NCBI GenBank assembly: GCA_016745315.1
Contig: CP066886.1
Location: 1,953,501 to 2,017,500 of the forward strand
From: Arthrospira sp. PCC 9108
GTDB lineage: Bacteria > Cyanobacteriota > Cyanobacteriia > Cyanobacteriales > Microcoleaceae
Direction: 5' to 3'
DNA: 64,000 bases
The notes under the pieces are model-generated. The model searched no databases and was not told where the DNA came from. It saw nothing but the letters and a program-made list of their open reading frames with translations. Positions 18,258-28,700 of this stretch are shown here, piece by piece (positions within the stretch are counted from its first letter, which is position 1; each line of letters opens with the position of its first letter). The position numbers were made by a program, and so were the translations under genes.

Positions 18258-19484
18258 TCAACGGACTTTGAGAATTTGGACAAATTCCCCGGCTTGAGTG
18301 CAGGTCTGACCGACTGGAAGCATAGCGAGGGCGTTGGTTTGGGCGAGGTTAATCAGGTTTCCAGAGTTTTGACTTCCTGGGGCGAGGATAAATTGGGTTT
18401 CGCCATTGACCGATCGCAGATTTCCCCAAAGGTAGGTTTCTCGCTTACCCCCCGATCGCAATTCGGTTGACGATCGCACTGGCCACCACTCTGGTCCCCA
18501 AAACTCACCCGCGAGTCCGCTTCGTTTTTTCAAAGCCGGTTGGACAAACCGCCAGCAGGTGACTAAGGCTGACACGGGGTTTCCGGGTAAACCAAAATAC
18601 AAACAATTGGGAAAGGTCGCGAAGGTGAGGGGTTTTCCGGGTTTGACGGCTACTGAGTTGACCAGAATTTCCCCCCCAAGGTCAGCGAGAATTTGACCAA
18701 CATAATCATAATCCCCGACGGACACTCCCCCGGTTGATAATACTATATCAGCGGTGAGTAGGGCTTTGGCGATCGCAGTTTTGAGGGCTTGGGGTTCATC
18801 GGGAATAATCCCTAAAATAAGGGGTTCTGCGCCCATTTGCATCACCCAACTAGCTAAAGCATACTGATTAGAGTCTACTAGCTTTCCTGGGGCTATGGGA
18901 TGCTCTGGGGGGATTAATTCATTCCCGGTTGATATCAATGCTACCTTGAGTTTAGCATAAACTGGGACCGACACACATTTGGCGGCGGCTAAAACTGCGA
19001 TTTCTGCAACTCCTAAGCTAATTCCCGGAGGTAGCAGAGGGTCTCCGGCGCGACTATAGGACCCCTGATGACGCACAAAGGCTCTCAGTTGGGGGGTGGT
19101 TAGGATTTTGATGCGATCGCCATCAGGTTGGGTATCTTCCTGAATTACAATGGTATCAGCCCCAGGAGGTAAACAGGCTCCGGTAAAAATGCGCGCGGCT
19201 TGTCCGGGGGCGATGGTTTTTTGGGGACAATATCCGGCGGGTATTTCTTCTATGACTTCCAAGGTAACAGGATGTTCGGCGCTACTGTGGGCGACATCAG
19301 CATAACGGACAGCATAACCGTCCATGGCGGAGTTATCCCAGTGGGGGAAGTCTAATTCACTGGTAATCGGGGCGGCGAGAATGCGTCCGGTAGCCTCGGA
19401 TAATTTGACGAGTTCTATATGTTGTTGGTGGGGTGGGGCTACTTGTTCTAAAATAATTGCTTCTGCGGCTTGGGCTGATAACAT
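18258..19484 (-). CDS. moeA: Molybdopterin molybdenumtransferase MoeA
   Basis: 408 residues. MoeA inserts molybdate into adenylated molybdopterin in the last step of molybdenum cofactor synthesis. The landmarks are DFPHWDNSAMDGYAVR near the N-terminus (active-site DNSAMDGYA motif), IFTGACLPPGADTIV, the QEDTQ segment, VALISTGNELIPPE, DSNQYAL, LSTGGVSVGDYDYV with substrate-binding residues, and FGLPGNPVSALVT. Length is normal. It is divergent from the corrinoid adenosyltransferase gene. Confidence 0.97.
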   Translation of the reverse strand: MLSAQAAEAIILEQVAPPHQQHIELVKLSEATGRILAAPITSELDFPHWDNSAMDGYAVRYADVAHSSAEHPVTLEVIEEIPAGYCPQKTIAPGQAARIFTGACLPPGADTIVIQEDTQPDGDRIKILTTPQLRAFVRHQGSYSRAGDPLLPPGISLGVAEIAVLAAAKCVSVPVYAKLKVALISTGNELIPPEHPIAPGKLVDSNQYALASWVMQMGAEPLILGIIPDEPQALKTAIAKALLTADIVLSTGGVSVGDYDYVGQILADLGGEILVNSVAVKPGKPLTFATFPNCLYFGLPGNPVSALVTCWRFVQPALKKRSGLAGEFWGPEWWPVRSSTELRSGGKRETYLWGNLRSVNGETQFILAPGSQNSGNLINLAQTNALAMLPVGQTCTQAGEFVQILKVR

Positions 19485-19590
19485 ACAATCTCACCATGGG
19501 GATTTATGGGTTTTCCTGTCAATACTCTATAGCAGCTTTAGCCGCCTCTATGCTAGAGTTAATCATATCTTACTCAGTGATGCGATCGCT

Positions 19591-20205
19591 ATGGAAACTA
19601 CGGGTTTGACGGCGGAACAACACCGCCAAAAAATGCAGCGCCGCAAGGAAATTCAAGACCAGCGGGTAGCTGATAGACAGGTGGAAAAGGGTTTGATTAT
19701 TGTCAATACTGGCAATGGGAAGGGTAAAACTACGGCTGCTTTGGGGATGGTTTTACGATCGCTTGGTCATGGCTATAAGGTGGCGATCGTCCAGTACATC
19801 AAGGGCGCATGGGAACCAGCAGAAAAGGCGGTTTTCAGTCTCTGGCCGGAACAATTACAGTTTCATGCTTTGGGGGAAGGTTTTACCTGGGAAACTCAAG
19901 ACCGCGATCGCGATATCCAAAGGGTTCATGAAGCCTGGAAACTTAGTCTATCTTTAATTGAAAATCCTGAGATTAAGTTAGTCCTTTTAGATGAAATTAA
20001 TATTGCGATAAAATTGGGATATCTCACTGTAGAAACGGTTTTGGAGGGTTTGGACAAGAAACCTCACGACTCCCATGTGATTTTGACGGGTCGTGGGGCT
20101 CCCCCTAGTTTGATAGAACGGGCGGATCTGGTTACGGAGATGACTTTGGTTAAGCATCCTTTCCGGGAACAAGGGGTTAAGGCTCAACCGGGTATCGAGT
20201 TTTAA
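19591..20205 (+). CDS. cobO: Cob(I)yrinic acid a,c-diamide adenosyltransferase
   Basis: 204 residues from METTGLTAEQHRQKMQRRKE. A longer open frame begins at 19324 but overlaps moeA antisense and lacks family similarity, so the ATG at 19591 is chosen. The ATP-binding P-loop is NTGNGKGKTTAALGMVLRS; further family motifs are QYIKGAWEPAE, LVLLDEINIAIKLGYL and HVILTGRGAPPSLIERADLV. The enzyme (CobO/BtuR/CobA family) attaches the 5'-deoxyadenosyl group in adenosylcobalamin synthesis. It is followed after 24 bp by ureG in the same direction, which suggests co-transcription without a functional link. Confidence 0.95.
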   Translation: METTGLTAEQHRQKMQRRKEIQDQRVADRQVEKGLIIVNTGNGKGKTTAALGMVLRSLGHGYKVAIVQYIKGAWEPAEKAVFSLWPEQLQFHALGEGFTWETQDRDRDIQRVHEAWKLSLSLIENPEIKLVLLDEINIAIKLGYLTVETVLEGLDKKPHDSHVILTGRGAPPSLIERADLVTEMTLVKHPFREQGVKAQPGIEF

Positions 20206-20229
20206 GTTATCTATAATCAGGGGAATTTA

Positions 20230-20829
20230 ATGAGTCCTTTTCGAGTGGGAATTGCTGGACCTGTGGGGTCGGGTAAGACGGCTTTACTTGATGCACTGTG
20301 TAAAGCCTTGCGCGATCGCTTTCAAATGGCTGTGGTTACTAATGATATTTACACCCAAGAAGATGCTCAGTTTCTGATGCGATCGCAAGCCTTAGAAGCC
20401 GAGAGAATTATCGGCGTGGAAACGGGAGGCTGTCCCCATACCGCTATCCGTGAGGATGCTTCGATTAATCTTAGTGCTATTCAAGAGTTGGAGTCTACTT
20501 TTCCTAATTTGGATGTGGTGTTTTTAGAGAGTGGTGGCGATAATTTGGCGGCGACTTTTAGCCCGGAATTGGTCGATTTAACTCTCTATGTTATTGATGT
20601 GGCGGCGGGTGATAAAATCCCCCGCAAAGGTGGACCGGGAATTACTAAGTCGGATTTATTGGTGATTAATAAGATTGATTTAGCTCCCTTTGTGGGGGCG
20701 GATTTAACCGTCATGGAAAGAGATACTAAAAAGATGCGCGGAAATAAACCTTTTGTCTTTACTAATCTCAAGGAAAAGCAAGGATTAACTACTATCCTCG
20801 ATTTTATTCAGTCTCATATCATTAACTGA
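20230..20829 (+). CDS. ureG: Urease accessory GTPase UreG
   Basis: 199 residues with the full UreG set: P-loop GPVGSGKTAL, VTNDIYTQEDAQFL, the CxH nickel motif in ETGGCPHTAIREDAS, ESGGDNLAATFSPELVD, DVAAGDKIPRKGGPGITKSD and the guanine-specific NKIDLAP. UreG delivers nickel to apo-urease with UreD, UreE and UreF in a GTP-dependent complex. None of those genes is in the window, which is common in cyanobacteria where urease genes are dispersed. Confidence 0.98.
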   Translation: MSPFRVGIAGPVGSGKTALLDALCKALRDRFQMAVVTNDIYTQEDAQFLMRSQALEAERIIGVETGGCPHTAIREDASINLSAIQELESTFPNLDVVFLESGGDNLAATFSPELVDLTLYVIDVAAGDKIPRKGGPGITKSDLLVINKIDLAPFVGADLTVMERDTKKMRGNKPFVFTNLKEKQGLTTILDFIQSHIIN

Positions 20830-21065
20830 CCAAACCTTAATATCTATACCACATCACAGACACCTATAGGCGATCGCCTCCCCCCTATTATTGGCTCAAA
20901 AAGTTAAGTTTTGCTAATACTTCCAGCCAGATAATTTTGATGTTCCGAACGACATTAAGAATTAATAAGTTTTTATTGAAAATAGCTCGCAAAAGGTTGA
21001 CGAAATCATAGGGGTTCTGGTATCCTAGAATAAATCGCACCCAAGGGATTACTGTGTCTATACGC

Positions 21066-21098
21066 AAAAAAAGGCGCTGAAACCCTTATTATAGCGCC
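21066..21098 (-). terminator. Rho-independent terminator for the GHL10 glycosidase gene
   Basis: On the minus strand GGCGCT, a 14-nt loop and AGCGCC are followed by seven T residues. The site lies about 140 bp beyond the stop codon of the leftward gene. The rest of 20830-21234 shows no gene. Confidence 0.75.
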
Positions 21099-21234
21099 CA
21101 TACAAATATTTTCTGGCTAAAAAATATAATTCACGAATCACGAGTTTTGGGTAAGTAAGGGACGGCCAAAAATCGACCTCTTGACAAAAACGACATTTTG
21201 TGCATATCCCCAACCAACCCAGAATTGAAGTCGG

Positions 21235-22665
21235 TTAGCGAATAGAGGCGCGAATAGCAGGTTGAGGAAACATAGACTCAAAACTATGCTGTCGTTCTGC
21301 GAGGGGTTCGGCGGCGTGGTCCCAGAGACTTTCATAGAAAAAGAAAGCGACACCGAATTGGCGATCGCGGGCGGCGCGAACCTTGGACTGGATGAAATTG
21401 ATAGGAACTGGTCTAGTTCTCAAACCGGTGAGAATACCAACGCCGGTAGAAATCTTGTTTTGTGCGGCTTTCATTTCCGGGCGGTTCAACTCAGTAATAA
21501 AAAAGTCCAATTCATCCCGATAAACCTGCACGACCAACTCATCAACAAGACCATCTCTAACCCAAGTAACCCAATCCTGTAAATGACCGTTATAGGCGAT
21601 ATGATAAGGGTTGGGACTAACGGAAATAATGCTATGAGGTTTTTTGGCTTTAATAGCGCGGTGCAATTGTCTCATAAAAGCGGTGATTTTATTAGCACGC
21701 CAACGCACCCAGGCGGGGTCTTGGGGGTTACTAGGTGGGGTGCGATTAGTCTCTCTTTGATAAAGAGAAATGGTATAAGGGTCATATCCAAATGCACTAG
21801 GTAAACTGGTATGGTCGTCAAACTGTACGCCATCAATATCGTAGTCTGTAACGACCTCTACAATTAAATCAGTCATAAACTTCTGGACTTCTGGGTGAAA
21901 GGGATTTAACCAAACCACTTCCCCGGCGGCGCTCATGGAAGTTTTAGTTCCATTTTGCTGTTGAGTGAGCCAGTTGGGATGTTTTAAAGCTAACTCGGAA
22001 GTGGGGGGAGCCATAAAACCGAACTCAAACCAAGGAAGCACTAATAAGTTATGACGATGAGCGCGTTCAATTAAATCAGCGAGCATATCTTGTCCTTGGA
22101 AACCTCGGCGGACAAAAGGCTGAATTCCTGCTTCTTTAACTACAGAACTTTTATAGGTGACATAGCCAGAGTTCCAAACCACTGGATAAATTGTGTTAAA
22201 ATTGAATCGGGCGAGTTTGCTGACTGCTTCTTCGAGTCTAGGCTGATTCATTAACACATCTGTATCATTGGTGGTCATCCAAACGCCGCGAATTTCGGTT
22301 TTGGGAATTTGGGGAATGGGTGGGGGGGCGATCGGCGGTTCGGGAACTGGTGGAGGTATATCAGGAACTGGTGGGGGTGTAATGGTTTCCTCAATAACTG
22401 GTGCGGGAGGAGGCGTGATGGTTTCCTCGATAACTGGTGCGGGAGGAGGTGCAATGGTGGGCTGTGGCGGCTCTAGGGGTAGGGGTTCATCAAGAATTTC
22501 TGGGGGAAGTAGGGGTAAGTCGGAGGGGGTCGGTGGTGTCCGAAAAGCTGGCGGGAGTGCGATCGCTGGAATTTGTATGACAGCAATTAGGCTGACCAAA
22601 AATAAGGCAATGAGGAAACTGGTTTTTTTGACCAAGGTTGATTTCATGGTTGTAGTTTGGAGCAA
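21235..22665 (-). CDS. Secreted glycoside hydrolase of the GHL10/DUF187 (YngK-like) family
   Basis: 476 residues. A signal peptide (KKTSFLIALFLVSLIAVIQI, cleavage likely near IPAIA) is followed by about 100 residues of Pro-rich linker containing an exact repeat of PPPAPVIEETIT. The catalytic barrel starts at TEIRGVWMTTNDTDVL and continues with FNTIYPVVWNSGYV, LLVLPWFEFGFM and DYDIDGVQFDDHTSLP, where the Asp/Glu residues of the family lie. The enzyme is expected to act on extracellular or envelope polysaccharide, substrate unknown. An internal ATG (MKSTLVKK) 6 codons in is an alternative start. Confidence 0.9.
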   Translation of the reverse strand: MLQTTTMKSTLVKKTSFLIALFLVSLIAVIQIPAIALPPAFRTPPTPSDLPLLPPEILDEPLPLEPPQPTIAPPPAPVIEETITPPPAPVIEETITPPPVPDIPPPVPEPPIAPPPIPQIPKTEIRGVWMTTNDTDVLMNQPRLEEAVSKLARFNFNTIYPVVWNSGYVTYKSSVVKEAGIQPFVRRGFQGQDMLADLIERAHRHNLLVLPWFEFGFMAPPTSELALKHPNWLTQQQNGTKTSMSAAGEVVWLNPFHPEVQKFMTDLIVEVVTDYDIDGVQFDDHTSLPSAFGYDPYTISLYQRETNRTPPSNPQDPAWVRWRANKITAFMRQLHRAIKAKKPHSIISVSPNPYHIAYNGHLQDWVTWVRDGLVDELVVQVYRDELDFFITELNRPEMKAAQNKISTGVGILTGLRTRPVPINFIQSKVRAARDRQFGVAFFFYESLWDHAAEPLAERQHSFESMFPQPAIRASIR

Positions 22666-22799
22666 ACGATATTAAGTTAGTTAAGCTAAATTGATGTGAT
22701 GGTTATAATTGCACTTTCGGGAGTTTAGCAGAAAATTGGAGGTCTGGGATCTAATCTCAAGGCATAGCTGCTAATTTGATAATTTGAGGAGGATTTGAG

Positions 22800-23225
22800 A
22801 TGATGGCTAATTTTTCGAGACTATTGTGGCTCCTACCAATTGTGACTATTACGGCTGGGGTCGGTTCTGATGGCATAGCGATCGCCTCTAATGGAACTAT
22901 ACAAGAAAATGCGATCGCTCAACGGCGGCTCAGGGCTCCCTTTTTTGAGGAAACCCAAGACCCTGGGTTTACTAACACTTTTCTTGGGGATGCTTTAGGG
23001 GGTGTTGCTAACCCCTTAGAGAGTAGTGGTGGTGATAGCGTAGAAACCATTAACATGGGATCTGATTCCCTACAGACCATACAAAACAACGTCAATAGGA
23101 GTCGGGGAGACTTGAATGGCGGTCTATCTCCTGGTAACGGAATTGATTCTAGAGTAACTCCAGGTAATGGCAGAATACCCACAGGTAGAGGTATTTTTAG
23201 GTCTTTACCCCCTTCTAGTCGCTAA
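22800..23225 (+). CDS. Small exported protein of unknown function
   Basis: 141 residues beginning with a signal peptide (MMANFSRLLWLLPIVTITAG), followed by a low-complexity Gly/Asn/Ser/Pro-rich mature part with no family I recognise. A near repeat, TPGNGR / SPGNGI, appears near the end. A GGAGG ribosome binding site precedes the ATG. It could be an envelope or surface protein. Confidence 0.6.
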   Translation: MMANFSRLLWLLPIVTITAGVGSDGIAIASNGTIQENAIAQRRLRAPFFEETQDPGFTNTFLGDALGGVANPLESSGGDSVETINMGSDSLQTIQNNVNRSRGDLNGGLSPGNGIDSRVTPGNGRIPTGRGIFRSLPPSSR

Positions 23226-23252
23226 AAATTAATTGATAATAAACCATGATGT

Positions 23253-23688
23253 AGGGGCGGGTTCTGGTGTCAATCTTCAATTCCCAGCGACAATATTGAT
23301 AAACCCGCCCTCTGGCCGGTTGTGGTGTCAATCTTCAATTCCCAGCGACAATATTGATAAACCCGCCCTCTGGCCGGTTGTGGTGTCAATCTTCAATTCC
23401 CAGCGACAATATTGATAAACCCGCCCTCTGGCCGGTTGTGGTGTCAATCTTCAATTCCCAGCGACAATATTGATAAACCCGCCCTCTGGCCGGTTGTGGT
23501 GTCAATCTTCAATTCCCAGCGACAATATTGATAAACCCGCCCTCTGGCCGGTTGTGGTGTCAATCTTCAATTCCCAGCGACAATATTGATAAACCCGCCC
23601 TCTGGCCGGTTGTGGTGTCAATCTTCAATTCCCAGCGACTCCCAGCGACAATATTGATAAACCCGCCCTCTGGGAGAGGGGGGTAAGG
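23253..23688. repeat. Seven-copy 58-bp tandem array derived from a GGGCGGGTT-type palindromic repeat
   Basis: Copies begin at 23265, 23323, 23381, 23439, 23497, 23555 and 23613, with exactly 58-bp spacing and virtually no divergence. The last has a 10-bp duplication (CCCAGCGACT/CCCAGCGACA). The left border carries GGGGCGGGTT (23254-23263) and each unit ends in AACCCGCCC. A single palindrome-ended repeat has thus had its centre and right end amplified. There are no unique spacers, so this is not CRISPR. It separates two convergent genes. Confidence 0.92.
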
Positions 23689-23700
23689 ATAAGGATAATC

Positions 23701-26700
23701 TTAGAAAATCAGAATTGAGGAATCATCTCTTACTGTATCTGAGATATTGGGGAAAGCACCAGATTCGTCGGGGGTAAACTGAGCAATAATAGATCCTCCC
23801 CCGAGTCCGTCAGCATTACTATCATAGATTAACTGTCCGGTTAGTCGTTCATAAATAATTACAGGTTGCGATACGGGTAGGGTATCGAGTAGGGTGTCAG
23901 CTTCGGTGAGTGTATCAGTGACCACAAATAAGGGGTCAGCCAAGATAAACTCATCGTTAAACTGTAAAGTATCGCGACCGGGGACAAAATCGGTAATCAA
24001 ATCAGAGGCTGATAATAAGACATCATTAGTAGAGGAGTAGAGGAAAACATTATTTCCTCCCAAACCTGTGAGAGTATTACCACCAGACCCTCCGACTAGG
24101 GTATCATTACCAGGACCACCGATGAGAACATCATCGCCAAGACCACCTATAAGAGTATTATCACCAGGACCACCAACTAAAGAATCATTACCCTCATTAC
24201 CCAATAGCAGGTCATTACCGAAGGCGCTACCTAGAAGAGTATCATTACCAGGACCGCCAATTAAAACAATAGGACCTAAGTGACCGGCGAGAAAATCATC
24301 ACCTGCATTACCATCAATGGTGTCCACTGTTGCGATACTAACGCTAACCAAAGCGGAGGCGGTATTTCCTAGGGAGTCTTGTGCGGTATAGGTAAATTGA
24401 CCACCAAATGGTCCTGGGAGAAGGGGGATAAACTCAACGGAGGTATTACCTGGGAGAATATTAACTTGTCCTCCGCTGACACCACTGATGCTATTAATGG
24501 TTAATCCACCGACGGGACTATCATTGTCTAGTACAGGAATTTCAATGCGGTTTAAGCTGGTGCCCTCTGCGAAAATAGTATCATTTCCGGGAGTACCTAT
24601 TACGAGACTAGGGGTGGTAGCAAAGTTGGGGTTAGCGATTAAAGAGTCATCAACAAAAGTTTCGTCGTCGTCGGGAGGTGTCAGTGTATCTGTGGTGGTT
24701 CCAATGAGCAATATATCATCAATAGATAATGGAGGATTACCGATAAGTGTAGCGACGGTTACGGGGGGTTGTACTCCTGAAGCGTCGGGGTCATATATGA
24801 GGGTTCCGGTTTCTAATTCATAGGCGAGAATGGGGCTGCTAATGGTGCCGAGATTATCGGGATTCAATTCTCCGGTTTCGAGGAAAATAAATTGTTCAGG
24901 ACTGAGGCTATTTTGGGGGGTAGTACCTATTTGAGTGAAGCGGAATTGATCACGGTCAAATAAAAGGCGATCGCTTCCGGGGGTAAAATCAACAATTAGG
25001 TCAACTCCTAAATTAATTTGATTAGGAGATAGATAAGCAAAGGTATCGCTTCCTTCACCACCGACGAGGGTATCATCACCAGCACCACCAATTAAACAAT
25101 CATTACCAAGATTACCAAATAGGGAGTCATTACCATCAGAACCAATGAGGGTATCATCTCCTAAATTACCATCTATGGCGGTGAGAATATTAACATTAAC
25201 GGGAACTCTAATTAGATTTCCTTGGGAGTCGATCGCTTCATAACTAAAACTGCCAATATTTCCGCCGGGGAGGGTGGGAATAAACTCGGCGGCTGTACCG
25301 CCTTCTAGGATATTCACATTTCCGCCGATTAAATCGGTGATGGTATTTATGACGGCGATGCGTTCATTATCAGAAGCGGGAATGGTGACGGGAACCCCAA
25401 CAAAGTCTACAGCATTGATGGTATCAGAAACGGCGATCGCATCATTTCCGGGAGTACCATTAATTAAGGCGAAGGCGGTGACATTTCTAGGGTCTTCATC
25501 TGTAGGATCATCATCATCTATGTCTGGTAGGGTATCATCTCCGGCTATACCAATCAAGATGATATCGTTAACAGATAGGGTAGGTGTTCCTTGTAAATTA
25601 GCAATAATTTCGGGGGGTTGTGTTCCTGAACCGTCGGGGTCATAGATGAGGTTTCCGGTCTGTAATTCATAGGCGAGAATGGGACTATTTATGAGGCTGA
25701 GATTATCTTGATAAGTTCCGGTTTCGACGAGAATAAATTGTTGAGGACTCAGGCTATTTTCGGGGGTAGTACCTATCTGAATAAAGCCGAATTGCTCCCG
25801 GTCAAATAAGATGCGATCGCTTCCGGCTTCAAAGTCCAAAATTAAATCAGTTCCGGTAGTGATTTGACTGCGAGAAATATAGGCAAAAACATCATTTCCA
25901 GCACCTCCAAATAAGGTATCATTTCCGGCACCTCCAAAGAGGGTATCATCTCCATCATCTCCTAATAGGAAATCATCACCCTGTCCGCCATAGATAATAT
26001 CATTACCAGAACCTCCATATAGCAGGTCATTTCCCAGACCGCCATAGAGTACATCTTCACCACTACCACCGACTAGGGTATCATTACCACTATCTCCGAA
26101 AAGGGTATCATCGCCGGCTTCTCCGAATAGGGAATCATCACCCTGTCCGCCATAAAGGAGATCGGGTCCTGAACCACCATAAAGGAGATCATTGCCGCCG
26201 CCACCTTTGAGGGTATCGGCACCACTACCACCGACTAGGGTATCATCGCCTGTTTCTCCGAACAAGCAATCATTACCCGCGCCGCCATAGAGGAGATCGG
26301 GTCCTGAACCACCATAGACTACATCATCACCATCTCCACCGGAAAGGGTATCGGCACCACTACCACCGACTAGGGTATCATTACCACTATCTCCGAAAAG
26401 GGAATCATTACCCGCGCCGCCATAGAGGAGATCGGGTGCTGAACTTCCGACCAAAACATCATCGCCACCTAAGCCGTTAATACGGGTGACGGGAAGGATA
26501 TCGATAAATACATTAGCACTATCTTGGGTGTTGCCATCACTGGCGGTATAGGTAAAGCTGGCTTGGGTTCCGCCTGGTAATGTGGGGGTAAATCTGACAA
26601 TGGTGTTATCATTGAGTAGAACTACGTCGCCGCCGGTGATGTTGCTGACGCTGCTGATAAATAGACCTGTCTCAGGACTATCATTGGCTAAAACTGGAAT

Positions 26701-28495
26701 TTCGACGGGATTAAAGGGTTCTGGTGCGATCGCAAAAATGGTATCATCAGAGTCGCTGCCGTTTATTTCCTGGGGAGTGGCGGCGCGAACTTCTCTGGCG
26801 ATGATGTTGACGGTTTCGGGGCGAGCCAATGAAACGGGATCAACTAGGATAATATCATTGGGGGATAAATTGGGGATGCTACCATCTTCTGATTGTAACT
26901 GTGCGATCGCTATGGGTGGAGAGGTTCCCAAGCCGTCTATGTCGTACTCGAGAAGTCCGGTAGTGGTATCGTAAAGGAGAATGGGGATTTCTGTATCTTC
27001 GGGTAGGGATTCTCGATTGGTGGTAAACTGTTGGGGGTTGAGGGTTTGGGTGTCGCTATTGAGAGCGGATAAACCAAAACCACCTTGGTCTAGGGATTGA
27101 CTTTGAAAAACTAGGCGATCGCTATTTGGTGTAAAGTTTAAGATGCGATCGGGTTGCGTTCCCCTATCATTAGGAGACAGGTAAACTAAGGTATCATTTC
27201 CTGTCCCAGCGGTGAGGGTGTTTACGCCAGCACCACCTTCTAGCCAATTATTCCCGCCACCACCAGATAAGCAATCATTCCCCTCGCCCCCAAATAAGGA
27301 ATTATTACCAATACCCCCAACAGGGTATCATTACCCGCGCCACCATCAAGGATATTATCTCCTGAGCCGGCTTGTAGGAGGTCATCCCCTAAACCCCCAA
27401 ATAGAGAATCATTACCAACACCCCCCAACAGGGTATCGTTACCCACGCCGCCATAAAGGAGGTTATTACCTGAGCCGGCTTGTAGGCGATCGTTTCCACC
27501 TTGACCAAAGAGGGTATCATCACCAGGACCCCCTAAGAGGGTATCGTTACCACTTCCCCCTAAGATAGAGTCGTTTCCGGGGCCGCCGTCCAGGGTTTGG
27601 TCGAATTGATCACCAATTAGGGTATCATTTCCATCTCTCCCTTGCATGGCTGTTACTGGCCGAAAATTAATGGTGGCGGTAGCAGTAGCAAATTGGTTGT
27701 GGCGATCGCGCAATGTATAATCGAAGCTACCAAAACCGCCAAGGGAGGTTGTATCGGGGATAAATTCTACTCCGACTCCCCCAGGGAGAATGGTAGCACT
27801 GCCGTTATTGACATTACCAATATTAGTGATAACTTTTTCGTCGCTAATAAGATCTGGCGGTAGGGGTATAGTTAATCTGGGTTGTGCGGCTTGGAGAAAA
27901 TCATTATTTTGTGTACTTACAACTAAGGTGGGGGTTGAGGTGATAATGGGGTCAGCAATTAGAGTGCTAAAATAGGAGATTCTAATATTATCTATGGCTA
28001 ATTCGGTGGCTTCGGAACCAATGGCAATAATTCCGGTGTTAGGAGGTAGGGTGGTACTAAAGCGCAGAAATTCGTTAAAGGTTTCTCCGGGGGTGGAAAA
28101 TAAAACGCCACTCCCTAGAGAATTGCCTTCTCGGTCAAATATTTCGACGATATGTTCTCGGTTAGGGGAGGTATAGAAAAAGGAAAAGTTACCCCATCCT
28201 ATACCTGATGGTGATAAATTTCTGAGGTCAATGGTAATGCGATCGCCTGTGACTAACTCATTGACTTCTATCTGTTCGGAATCTTCGGCATCTTCGGTGT
28301 TAATAATCGCCTCGGCATAGGATATAACCGTGGTACCGGGGGGGAAGTTCTGGTAGCATTAAATAAGCCTTCTCCCTCTTCATCAAGGCTAACCAAAGCT
28401 ATGGCATTGGGGGAAAATCTCACCCCATCGATTGTGCCAATGGGTGCAAAGTTTCGAGTTTGGAAATCTTCAAAATCAAAAAATAGTTCCCGCAT
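23701..28495 (-). CDS. Giant RTX/hemolysin-type calcium-binding protein, frame broken in two places
   Basis: Three consecutive frames give one protein of about 1600 residues. 28495-28345 starts MRELFFDFEDFQTRNFAPIG; the second frame runs to about 27318; the third runs to 23701 (1076 or more residues). There are many GGxGxDxLxG nonapeptide repeats, which bind Ca2+ after type I secretion. They alternate with cadherin-like modules (PVLANDSP, FTYTASDG) and with repeated segments of the form 'DLILDFEAGSDRILFDREQF' typical of the end of RTX blocks. Single bases are missing at the seven-G run 28338-28344 and the five-C run 27314-27318; a sister repeat at 27421 has six C. No signal peptide, as expected for type I export. 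Confidence 0.85.
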
Positions 28496-28700
28496 TTTAT
28501 TGGCTTAAAAAAATATATATGTTTGCTGATAATTAACCTAAGTTAACCCCTGGGGGATTACCTTATCACATTTAACCGACTTTGGCAAGGGCTCCACCTC
28601 AAGATTAAGTTAATTGGTTGACAGAAAGAGTTATTGAACTTATAATTGAGAGGTATATAGAGCAGCAGTTTATCAATAGCAAGCCCGGTAGCGAAAAACA

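Noticed and set aside
19324..19590. Upstream extension of the corrinoid adenosyltransferase
   Set aside because: It lies antisense to moeA and lacks family similarity; the ATG at 19591 matches the usual start.
22268..22675. Gly-rich open frame on the plus strand
   Set aside because: It is the antisense of the Pro-rich linker of the GHL10 glycosidase.
23253..23688. CRISPR-like regular repeats
   Set aside because: The 58-bp units are contiguous and identical, with no variable spacers and no cas genes in the window.
24068..27568. Several open frames on the plus strand across the RTX gene
   Set aside because: They are mirror images of the RTX repeat codons, with no start signals and biased Pro/Ser composition.
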